From Deltaproteobacteria bacterium (GTDB taxonomy: Bacteria > Desulfobacterota > DSM-4660 > Desulfatiglandales > HGW-15): a stretch of DNA of 12,420 bases. The position numbers and the translations under genes were made by a program. The notes below the pieces were generated by a model that was given only the letters and a program-made list of their open reading frames with translations, ran no database searches and was not told the DNA's origin. How positions within the stretch are numbered: the stretch's first letter is position 1; every line of letters begins with the position of its first letter. Location: positions 2,658,406 to 2,670,825 of the forward strand of contig CP070840.1 of NCBI GenBank assembly GCA_020342025.1. Reading direction: 5' to 3'. Positions 6,613 to 12,420 of this stretch are shown in pieces.

Positions 6613-7377
6613 ATGATTTACGAAACACCGCGCTACCTTTATTCGGGCGACCAATATCTGACAGTCGAGATCGGCGATGAGATGACCCTTGAGGCCAACT
6701 TCAAGGTTATCGGGCTTGATCGGGCGATAAAGGAGGCTGGGATCAAGGGCTTTGTAGAGACCTTTCCGGGCTGGCGGTCCCTGTTATTACACTACGACTC
6801 CCTGGCAATTGCGGCGCAAGATCTCATCTCAGAGCTTCAGAAGGTGGTGGAGACAATTCCTGAGGTCAGAGAGGTGCCATCCAGACTCATCGAGCTTCCG
6901 GTAAAGTATGGGGGAAGGTGGGGTCCTGACCTGGATTTTATCGCGCAGGAGAATGGAATCTCTCGTGAGGAAGTCATCCAGATACATTCGGAGACGATTC
7001 ATTGGGTAGGTATGGTGGGATTTACTCCAGGGTCTCCTCAATTGATGCAGCTCAATCCTCCTAAACTCCTCTCTGTTCCCAAGTACACGTCACCCCGAAT
7101 CTATACGCCCATGGGGACTATTGCCTTGGGGGGCAGTATTACGGCCATCTATCCAGTCGTTAGTCCAGGCGGTTACCAGATGATGGGACTTACGCCCGTG
7201 CCGATCTACGATCGGTTTCAAAGTCTTGACATCTTTGAGCAGTCCCCCGTCTTGCTTCGCATTGGAGACCGAATAAGGTTCGTCCGCGTTGACATGGACG
7301 AATGCGATCATATACGGCAACAGGTCCGGGAATGTAGCTATAAATACAATGTAAAAGAAGAATTCTTCTCTCTCTAG
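6613..7377 (+). CDS. pxpB: KipI/PxpB-like subunit (carboxyltransferase domain C/D family)
   Basis: This 254-residue protein aligns with PxpB/KipI: an N-terminal mixed domain (1-85), then a cyclophilin-like core with YGG at 99-101, GPDL at 104-107, GFTPG at 136-140, PR at 161-162, a GG turn at 173-174, SPGG at 184-187 and the closing RIGDRIRFV. PxpB works as a complex with PxpC. Unusual points against the typical family: GFxPGFxYLG reads GFTPGSPQLM, and the near-invariant IGGxQTGIYP reads LGGSITAIYP, losing the Gln. The C-terminal 25 residues are charged and longer than usual. The start ATG has GAGAGGAAA upstream. It is 9 bases ahead of the next gene, clearly the same mRNA. KipI in Bacillus also inhibits a sporulation kinase; with PxpA and PxpC next to it, the catalytic role is favoured. 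Confidence 0.88.
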   Translation: MIYETPRYLYSGDQYLTVEIGDEMTLEANFKVIGLDRAIKEAGIKGFVETFPGWRSLLLHYDSLAIAAQDLISELQKVVETIPEVREVPSRLIELPVKYGGRWGPDLDFIAQENGISREEVIQIHSETIHWVGMVGFTPGSPQLMQLNPPKLLSVPKYTSPRIYTPMGTIALGGSITAIYPVVSPGGYQMMGLTPVPIYDRFQSLDIFEQSPVLLRIGDRIRFVRVDMDECDHIRQQVRECSYKYNVKEEFFSL

Positions 7378-7386
7378 GAGGTCAAG

Positions 7387-8373
7387 GTGGGAAAAGCGGT
7401 CTTTGAAATCATTGAGCCAGGGATATTCACCACCATTCAGGATCTGGGAAGGAAGGGCTATTTTGCGAGCGGCATACCCCCTGCCGGAGCGATGGATCGG
7501 TTTGCTCTTCGAATGGGGAATCTGCTGGTGAAAAACCCCCAAGATGAAGCAGGAATCGAGATCACCGCATTGGGAATGAAGGTTGAAATTCTTGAGAATA
7601 CGGTCATTGCACTGACCGGTGCAGACTTCGAAGCGAGGCTGAATGGGAACTTAGCGCCGAGATGGCAGGCCATTCACGTTCGCAAGGGAGATAGCCTCTC
7701 CCTGAACAGGGCCAAAACGGGGTGGCGTGGCTATCTTTGTGTAGCCGGAGGGATGGATGTCCCACACATCCTCGGTTCCAAATCCACCTATACCCTGGGG
7801 GGACTGGGAGGCATCCGCGGTCGCACGCTAAAGAAAGGGGACATCCTTGAGGCGGGTCCCACCAGAGTCCCCATAGAATCATTGAAAGGCCGAAAGGTCA
7901 AACAGGAGATCCTGCCCCAATCAGGGATGGAGAGAGAATTGCGCGTTGTGCTTGGCCCCCAGGATGATCACGTGAAGGAAGAGAGCATTGAAATTTTCTT
8001 GAACACACCCTACAGGGTGTCCGTAAATTCTAACAGGGTGGGTTATCGGTTTGAAGGTGAACACCTTTACTTCAAAGAACGGGAAGAATCAAGAGATGCT
8101 GGCTCAGATCCGTCGAATATCGTGGACGATGGAAATGCCATAGGGGCTATCCAGATTCCTGCAGGCAAGGAGCCCATATGTTTGGGGCCGGACGGCGTGA
8201 CCATGGGCGGCTATGTCAAGATTGCCTGCTTGATTACTGCGGATATGGATCGAATGGCGCAGGTGAGGTTGAGAGAGTATGTGAGATTTCGAAACGTAAC
8301 CGTCGAAGAGGCACGTTCAATTCTCCAGCAGTCAGTAAGAAGTGTCCATGAGGATAACATCCTGAGAATCTGA
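7387..8373 (+). CDS. pxpC: KipA/PxpC-like subunit (biotin-dependent carboxyltransferase-like family)
   Basis: The 328-residue product has the family landmarks in order: PG at 11-12, TTIQDLGR at 15-22, PPAGAMD at 31-37, LTGAD at 76-80, VAGGMDVP at 119-126, LGSKSTY at 129-135, SNRVGYRFEG at 215-224 and MGGYVKIA at 273-280. Length is normal for PxpC (about 310-330). It starts with GTG, set by AGGAGG that overlaps the stop codon of pxpB, so translation is coupled. The usual QTTGGYPKIA is VTMGGYVKIA here, and the region 236-250 is DAGSDPSNIVDDGN rather than the common ELLSEG-type segment. With PxpA and PxpB it should form an ATP-dependent ring-opening enzyme, but the changed residues in all three subunits argue for another cyclic amide. 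No biotin domain or biotin carboxylase is nearby, against a urea carboxylase/allophanate system. Confidence 0.88.
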   Translation: MGKAVFEIIEPGIFTTIQDLGRKGYFASGIPPAGAMDRFALRMGNLLVKNPQDEAGIEITALGMKVEILENTVIALTGADFEARLNGNLAPRWQAIHVRKGDSLSLNRAKTGWRGYLCVAGGMDVPHILGSKSTYTLGGLGGIRGRTLKKGDILEAGPTRVPIESLKGRKVKQEILPQSGMERELRVVLGPQDDHVKEESIEIFLNTPYRVSVNSNRVGYRFEGEHLYFKEREESRDAGSDPSNIVDDGNAIGAIQIPAGKEPICLGPDGVTMGGYVKIACLITADMDRMAQVRLREYVRFRNVTVEEARSILQQSVRSVHEDNILRI

Positions 8374-8430
8374 GAGGCATGGCGAAGGATACCTGACGGT
8401 TTTGAGTGGACCCCATCTGAATTGGCCGGA

Positions 8431-9771
8431 TTATTTAGGACCTAGGCCCATGTCCTTTGCCTCTTCTGTGATACACTCATGTAAAATCTTGACACCCTTG
8501 TCAATTTCCTCCTTTTCGATAATGAGAGGGGGTGCCAGCTCAAGGGCCTGACCCATCAGCTTAATAATCAAGCCTTTACGTTGTGCCCGCCCCACCAGAT
8601 TGTTCAGTCGACTCATGGGGAAGATGGCCCTGGTCTTCTTGTCGGTGGTGAAGTCCATGCCCAGCCATAACCCGCGACCCCTGACTTCTCCCACAATAGG
8701 ATAATCCTCCAAGGGTTTTAAGGCTTCCAGAAAGTACTTCCCAATCTGGGCAGACCTTTCAATCAAGTGCTCTTGTTCAATGATCTCAATGTTCTTCAGA
8801 CCGGCGGCGCAGGCCACAGGATGGTTGGCGTACGTGTGCAAGTGTTCAAAGCTGTCCATCGGATCAACGACTTCGTCTGTGCAGCCCACCGCACCCAATG
8901 GCACGTAGCCGCTAGATATGCCCTTCGCCATGGTCATCAAATCAGGCCGAATTTTATCATGTTCGATGGCGAACCAGCGGCCGGTTCTGCCGAACCCACA
9001 GATGACCTCATCAATGATGAGCATGATCCCATAATCGCTGCAGATGTCCCGAATGACGGACCAATACCCGGGAGGTGGGGCTAGGGCCCCGAACCCTTGC
9101 TGAACCGGCTCGCCGATGAAGGCCGAAATGAGGTCAGGACCTTCAAACTCAATGATGCGTCGAACATCTCGGGCGCAGAATAGGTCGCAGTCGGGAAAGG
9201 TCATTTTATATGAACAGCGATAACAATATGGGGGCTCGACAAAGATGGCTCCTGGGGTCAGCGGCTCCATGGTCTGTCTCATGGGTAGCACCGTTCCCAG
9301 AGCGCGGAGGGCAAGGGAGGTGACGCCGTGGTAGGCACCTCGTCGGGATATCACCTTGAATCGCTGTTTTTCGCCTTTAGATATGTGGTGTTGTTTGGCC
9401 AGCTTCATCGCCGATTCCACGGCCTCGGAGCCATCGCAGACAAAGAGAAAGTTGTTAATCTTTTCTGGGGTCAATTGTGCCAATTTTTCAGCCAACTCCA
9501 TGGCGCGGGGGTTGGCGTAGTGCATAGGGGTAAAATAGGCCAAGTCTATGGCTTGCTTCATGATGACTTCCGCCAGATCTTTGCGTCCGTAGCCTACGTG
9601 AATGGGGCGCGTGACCCCAGCCACCAAGTCCAGGTAAGCTCTGCCTTCCAGGTCAAAGACGGTGCAACCCTCACCTCTCGTGATCACCGGGATGCCCTTC
9701 TTTATGACTTCTTTCGATGTCCTGCACAATATGAGAGAGAATTTTCCACCCTTTCCTTCAAGTTTGGCCAT
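8431..9771 (-). CDS. Class III PLP-dependent aminotransferase (omega-amino acid type)
   Basis: The 446-residue protein is a fold-type I class III aminotransferase. GSEAVESAMKLA at 114-125 and YHG at 147-149 hold the cofactor phosphate and ring, IIDEV puts the Asp at 254, and K283 in MAKGISSGYVPLGA forms the Schiff base. RGRGLWLG follows near the C-terminal domain. Between the domain's strands lies a cysteine set C183, C186, C195, C199 (PYCYRC...DCDLFC). Members act on GABA, beta-alanine, putrescine, ornithine, taurine or DAPA, and the sequence does not choose among these. AAGGAG about eight bases upstream supports the ATG. It is convergent with pxpC (57-base gap) and 142 bases downstream of hdrB on the same strand. 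A ring-opening enzyme beside an omega-aminotransferase fits lactam degradation, as in the fungal lamB/gatA pairing. Confidence 0.9.
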   Translation of the reverse strand: MAKLEGKGGKFSLILCRTSKEVIKKGIPVITRGEGCTVFDLEGRAYLDLVAGVTRPIHVGYGRKDLAEVIMKQAIDLAYFTPMHYANPRAMELAEKLAQLTPEKINNFLFVCDGSEAVESAMKLAKQHHISKGEKQRFKVISRRGAYHGVTSLALRALGTVLPMRQTMEPLTPGAIFVEPPYCYRCSYKMTFPDCDLFCARDVRRIIEFEGPDLISAFIGEPVQQGFGALAPPPGYWSVIRDICSDYGIMLIIDEVICGFGRTGRWFAIEHDKIRPDLMTMAKGISSGYVPLGAVGCTDEVVDPMDSFEHLHTYANHPVACAAGLKNIEIIEQEHLIERSAQIGKYFLEALKPLEDYPIVGEVRGRGLWLGMDFTTDKKTRAIFPMSRLNNLVGRAQRKGLIIKLMGQALELAPPLIIEKEEIDKGVKILHECITEEAKDMGLGPK

Positions 9772-9822
9772 TTGCCTTCTCCTTTAATGTGAAATGGGGG
9801 ACGGCTATGAAATATTGCGTTT

Positions 9823-9831
9823 CTTAACGTT
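9823..9831 (-). promoter_or_regulatory. AACGTTAAG word upstream of the aminotransferase
   Basis: AACGTTAAG on the minus strand starts about 52 bases upstream of the aminotransferase ATG. The same nine bases occur at 10851-10859, 56 bases upstream of hdrB. A shared operator is possible, but nine bases can match by chance. Confidence 0.2.
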
Positions 9832-9913
9832 CCACGCGATTTTGTATAAACGCCCATGAAAGAATAGTGGACGTTGGTAGGTATTGACGCCCCTAGATTT
9901 CTGCTTGATGTGG

Positions 9914-10795
9914 CTAGTTCGAATCAAAATATCTTGAAAGAAGCTCTTTGGTCTTGACCACGTTTAAGTTCAATCCCAGCTCCTTTCTGTGAAATCCCAT
10001 GGCCAGGCCTAAGAGTTGAGGTAAATAGAGTACCGGCAATTTATAGGTTTCACCAAATTCTGATTCGATGCTCTTTTGATTATCATCGTACATAACGGAA
10101 CAGAAAGGGCAGATAAGACACATGGCATCGGCCCCTGCATCCGCCATATCACCCAGTTTTTCTTTGGCCACAGAGATAGCCGTCTTTTCATCTACCGGTA
10201 GAATGGGTCCACCGCAGCATCTCTTCTTTCCAGGATAATCAATGACGCTTGCCCCTGTCAGGGCAACCAGGGCATCGAGGGACTGGGGATCTTCCACTTC
10301 ATCAAAGTGATCAAAGACCTCCGAGGGCTTGAGATAATGACATCCATAATGGACGGCAATGCTCAGATCATCTAAGCTTTTTGAAATATGCCTCTTTATT
10401 TCCTCTGCGCCTATTTCTTCATAGAGAATACGGGCAAAGTGTCTCAATTTTACTCGACCATCAAATCGGAGACCCACCCTGGACAACGCTTTGTTTACTT
10501 CATTTCTCATATCTTCATCTACTGCCAGCTGCTGCTCCACCTCTGCCAGGGCGGATGTACAGGAGCTGCATAGGGTGCAGATATCCAGTTTTCTTTCCTG
10601 TGCAAGGGCCAAATTGTAGGCAGCCAGGATGAGTGATGAGCCGTGATCCGAATTCTTGATGGGGAATCCGCAGCAGATAAAATTATCCAGATCAACCAGT
10701 TCAATACCCAGTTTATCGGCCACTTTTCTGGCAGAGAGTTCGTAGTTTCTAGATCTTGCGGGGATGGTACATCCTAAAAAGAGAGCATAAGTCAT
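9914..10795 (-). CDS. hdrB: Heterodisulfide reductase subunit B-like protein, two CCG domains
   Basis: This 293-residue protein has two copies of the CCG cysteine motif that binds the noncubane [4Fe-4S] clusters: C9, C41-C42 and C76/C79 in the first (GCTIPAR, ICCGFP, CTLCSSC), and C152, C193-C194 and C229/C232 in the second (GCHYLKP, RCCGGP, CLICPFC). Both motifs are complete, so disulfide-type chemistry is plausible. In methanogens HdrB reduces CoM-S-S-CoB. In bacteria lacking those cofactors the substrate is usually unknown. Length is normal. Only a weak GGGAA precedes the ATG. It is last of the visible Hdr genes on the minus strand, 253 bases after hdrC, with the spacer carrying GGAGTAnT-type repeats. 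The protein would be cytoplasmic, in a complex with HdrC and HdrA. Confidence 0.92.
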   Translation of the reverse strand: MTYALFLGCTIPARSRNYELSARKVADKLGIELVDLDNFICCGFPIKNSDHGSSLILAAYNLALAQERKLDICTLCSSCTSALAEVEQQLAVDEDMRNEVNKALSRVGLRFDGRVKLRHFARILYEEIGAEEIKRHISKSLDDLSIAVHYGCHYLKPSEVFDHFDEVEDPQSLDALVALTGASVIDYPGKKRCCGGPILPVDEKTAISVAKEKLGDMADAGADAMCLICPFCSVMYDDNQKSIESEFGETYKLPVLYLPQLLGLAMGFHRKELGLNLNVVKTKELLSRYFDSN

Positions 10796-10850
10796 AGCTT
10801 AGTTCCCAGATGTTTGTTGTGTGTTCCTAGTGGATTCGTGATTTAATCTC

Positions 10851-10861
10851 CTTAACGTTAA
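10851..10861 (-). promoter_or_regulatory. TTAACGTTAA palindrome upstream of hdrB
   Basis: A perfect 10-base palindrome TTAACGTTAA (10852-10861) lies about 57 bases before the hdrB start. It contains the AACGTTAAG word seen upstream of the aminotransferase. It may be an operator half or whole; no factor is identifiable. Confidence 0.25.
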
Positions 10862-10872
10862 CTCTGAATACA

Positions 10873-11046
10873 GGAGTAATGGAGCATTGGAGTACTGGAG
10901 TGATAGATGTTTTCGTACCATAAATCACATTCTTGTAAATAGCATTCAAATTAGTTGTTCTAAAGTCTCCATATCTTATATCAACAAAAGTTTTTCGTTC
11001 ACACTGCCCATTACTCCATTACTTCACTACTCCAACACTCCAATGA
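10873..11046. repeat. Inverted arms of degenerate GGAGTAnT tandem repeats between hdrC and hdrB
   Basis: The left arm (10873-10906) reads as about four units of eight or nine bases on the plus strand: GGAGTAAT, GGAGCATT, GGAGTACT, GGAGTGAT. The right arm (about 11006-11046) has the same units on the opposite strand (CCATTACTCC, ATTACTTCAC and so on), ending three bases before the hdrC stop codon. The roughly 100 AT-rich bases between the arms contain no gene. The arms are inverted, so a long imperfect hairpin can form in the hdrC-hdrB mRNA. An open frame at 10887-11096 is a by-product of this repeat. I recall similar repeats in other deltaproteobacterial genomes, but cannot check it. Confidence 0.7.
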
Positions 11047-11048
11047 CT

Positions 11049-11522
11049 TTATTCTTCGGGAAAGAGATCTTTCACCACCTCACACGAAGTGGGTAAGACG
11101 GGTAGATTGATCTTCTTCCGTTTTTTGTTGTCAAAATCATCGAGAGGATAGATGCGACCATGTGTCTTAATGAGATCCAACTGCACCCTGACGCCCGTGG
11201 GGGCATGCCCCTCTTTCACGGCCATGTTTTTCAGAAGAGTCATAATTTCCGTAATGCTCACCCCCTGGGGGCATCTTTCCTGGCACGCATAGCAACTGGA
11301 ACATAGCCAAATAAAATTGCTACTCAAGACTTCCTTTTTGAGTCCATATAGGGCCAGGCGGATGATCCGGAGCGGATTGAATCTTTCGTTAACCGCGGTG
11401 ATAGGGCAGCTTGCTGTGCACGTGCGGCAAGTGAAACAGGCCATGATCTTTTCACCGCCCGGCTGTTTGGCCAGTTCAAATTTGAAATGGGGGTCCGTGT
11501 TTTCAAAATCGATATCAGCCAT
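11049..11522 (-). CDS. hdrC: Heterodisulfide reductase subunit C-like 2x[4Fe-4S] protein
   Basis: The 157-residue protein has two complete ferredoxin-like motifs: C29-C32-C35-C39 followed by P (CFTCRTCTASCP) and C74-C77-C80-C84 followed by P (CSSCYACQERCP). The second is followed by the helical ITEIMTLLKNMA. This is the HdrC pattern; it passes electrons between the HdrA flavin/Fe-S centres and the HdrB catalytic clusters. The C-terminal 60 residues contain GHAPTGVRVQLDLIKTHGRIYPLDDF, typical of bacterial HdrC. GAGGT lies upstream of the ATG. It lies 304 bases from the hdrA-like stop and 253 bases ahead of hdrB, wide gaps for subunits of one complex. Confidence 0.92.
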   Translation of the reverse strand: MADIDFENTDPHFKFELAKQPGGEKIMACFTCRTCTASCPITAVNERFNPLRIIRLALYGLKKEVLSSNFIWLCSSCYACQERCPQGVSITEIMTLLKNMAVKEGHAPTGVRVQLDLIKTHGRIYPLDDFDNKKRKKINLPVLPTSCEVVKDLFPEE

Positions 11523-11530
11523 GAAGTAAC

Positions 11531-11754
11531 CTCACTCGCCTTCGCGCAGACTCGACCTTCGTAGCCGAAACGGCTACTTCGGCGAAGCAGGTTGCCCTGC
11601 GATTTGCCGCGGGGAGAAAGCGAAAGGCGACGGCGCCGAAGCCTCGGCGAAGGCGGGTGCAATGCTTCGGCGGAGTTCCACTTGGCTTTCCATCCTCCGT
11701 AGCAGGCTACTGGGGAGGACGGGCGCCACAGATGCCCCGTGCGTTGGCACGGGG
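11531..11754. repeat. GC-rich hairpin cluster in the hdrA-hdrC spacer
   Basis: The 304-base spacer (11523-11826) holds no gene but a chain of dyads. GTAGCCG/CGGCTAC with a 3-base loop lies at 11561-11577. CGCCGA/TCGGCG (11634-11649) is nested in GCCGAAGC/GCTTCGGC (11635-11671). CCTCC...GGAGG enclosing GTAG/CTAC spans 11694-11718, and a perfect 8-bp stem lies at 11735-11754. The word TTCGGCGAAG recurs in variants at 11578-11587, 11644-11652 and 11665-11672. Base composition is clearly richer in G+C than the flanks. This looks like a mosaic of small palindromic (REP/MITE-like) repeats rather than one element. No flanking target duplication is evident. The frame open at 11574-11762 is low-complexity and rejected as a gene. 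Confidence 0.7.
11735..11754 (-). other. Perfect stem-loop in the hdrA-hdrC spacer
   Basis: CCCCGTGC, loop GTTG, GCACGGGG gives eight uninterrupted pairs. In the direction of hdr transcription no T-run follows, so it should not terminate. It could stabilise the 3' end of a processed hdrA message or reduce read-through to hdrC. On the plus strand a TTTTT follows eight bases later, a poor terminator. Confidence 0.6.
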
Positions 11755-11826
11755 AACTGCACTTTTTCCCCGACAGATTTCTTCTATTTGTTTGCCTTTG
11801 GTCAATAAAGGCCTCCAGAGAGGTCC

Positions 11827-12420
11827 TTAATGGGCCTTTCCCAGGTCCCGTATAACATGTTCCGCTTTTTCTGCAATTTTAGAGAATTCCCAACCCATGC
11901 CAGGTGCGCATGTTTCAAAGAAAAGGCGCTCCTTTTCCAGGCCCTCGTCTCTAAGGGCTTCACCCATTATCTCTATCCGCTTTTTTGCCACTCTGTTCCC
12001 TCTGACGGAGTGGCAACTCTCATCGTGACAACCAATGATCATCACGCCATCCGCACCGGATTCAAAAGCCTTCAGCAAGTATTGCAGATCCACCCTTCCT
12101 GCGCACGGAACCCGAACGAGTTGGAGGCCCTTTGGCAATGGGAGCCCGGTTAAAGAGGCCATCCGGGCGGCGTCAGATGCCGAATTCTCGCAGCAGAAAG
12201 CGACAAGGGAGACTTTTTCCCCCCTGGTGTGGCCAGATCGGGTCTGAGCCGCGCTCTCAATCTCCCCTATTATCTCATTATCCGTAAAATGCGCAATCTG
12301 AATGGCATCCATGGGACAAGCGGCCGCACAGATACCGCAGGCCTTGCAAGCCAGGTCATGGAATACGGGCCTCACCTCATAGTAAGATATGGCAAGGTGA
12401 GGACAGGAACGATAACAGGT
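11827..12420 (-). CDS. HdrA/QmoB-like protein, C-terminal part with ferredoxin motif and MvhD domain
   Basis: The frame is open to the right edge (197 visible residues), so the GTG at 12375 is not the real start. The visible part begins inside a first [4Fe-4S] motif (C2, C6-P), continues with a complete second motif C25-C28-C31-C35-P, and then an MvhD/FlpD-type domain from about 70 to 195. That domain shows FCCENSAS at 75-82, VPCAGRVD at 104-111 and GCHDESC at 130-136. In HdrA and QmoB this domain brings electrons from hydrogenase, formate dehydrogenase or a quinone-linked partner. The classic MvhD motif CNWC is CCEN here; this variant is, from memory, usual in sulfate-reducer HdrA/QmoB proteins. 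The FAD part must lie upstream, outside the window. It is the first visible gene of the hdr group on this strand. Confidence 0.85.
   Translation of the reverse strand, partial: TCYRSCPHLAISYYEVRPVFHDLACKACGICAAACPMDAIQIAHFTDNEIIGEIESAAQTRSGHTRGEKVSLVAFCCENSASDAARMASLTGLPLPKGLQLVRVPCAGRVDLQYLLKAFESGADGVMIIGCHDESCHSVRGNRVAKKRIEIMGEALRDEGLEKERLFFETCAPGMGWEFSKIAEKAEHVIRDLGKAH

Noticed and set aside
7356..7369. 14-base perfect palindrome AGAAGAATTCTTCT near the end of pxpB
   Set aside because: Lies inside codons for Glu-Glu-Phe-Phe; no second copy or regulatory context, so probably chance.
8374..8430. Possible bidirectional terminator between pxpC and the aminotransferase
   Set aside because: Only short imperfect dyads and no T-run on either strand.
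9911..9928. GTTCGAATC resembling a tRNA T-loop
   Set aside because: It is the antisense of the last hdrB codons; the flanking five bases on each side do not pair and no acceptor or anticodon stem is present.
10887..11096. 69-codon plus-strand frame between hdrB and hdrC
   Set aside because: It starts and ends in the GGAGTAnT repeats and overlaps the hdrC 3' end antisense.
11574..11762. 62-codon minus-strand frame in the hdrA-hdrC spacer
   Set aside because: Its sequence is a translation of the palindromic GC-rich repeats and has no ribosome binding site.

Overview
The window looks like chromosome from a strictly anaerobic bacterium, most likely a Desulfobacterota (deltaproteobacterial) sulfate reducer or syntroph. 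This is inferred from an HdrA/HdrC/HdrB-type heterodisulfide reductase set, a delta-type RpoH, a Cys-rich ferredoxin-like protein, an FHA-GAF protein, and moderate G+C with clean AGGAGG-type ribosome binding sites. No 16S, tRNA, phage, transposase or CRISPR sequence is present, so the taxonomy is an inference from gene content.

Left part (1-3350), signalling and stress transcription. On the minus strand lie an FHA-GAF protein that runs off the left edge and a stand-alone CheY-like response regulator with an aromatic C-terminal tail and its own terminator. Their upstream regions share an 11-base word. On the plus strand lie an RpoH-family sigma factor, then a 53-residue two-helix membrane protein and a strong intrinsic terminator.

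Middle part (3463-9771), metabolism. A single gene (plus) encodes a winged-helix-like, Cys-rich protein with two [4Fe-4S] clusters. A minus-strand SDR oxidoreductase is divergent from a tight plus-strand operon of PxpA-, PxpB- and PxpC-like proteins (ATP-dependent lactam/5-oxoproline opening). Convergent with that operon is a class III PLP aminotransferase. The three Pxp-like proteins lack several residues common in 5-oxoprolinases. The mix resembles a lactam-to-omega-amino-acid-to-semialdehyde route, which is my main functional hypothesis.

Right part (9914-12420), electron transfer. On the minus strand, in transcription order, come an HdrA/QmoB-like protein with a C-terminal MvhD domain (cut by the right edge), HdrC and HdrB, followed by the aminotransferase. 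The Hdr genes are not tightly packed. A 304-base GC-rich spacer full of hairpins separates hdrA from hdrC, and a 253-base spacer with inverted arms of GGAGTAnT-type repeats separates hdrC from hdrB. These spacers, the divergent Pxp module and the Cys cluster in the aminotransferase are the parts most worth a second look.
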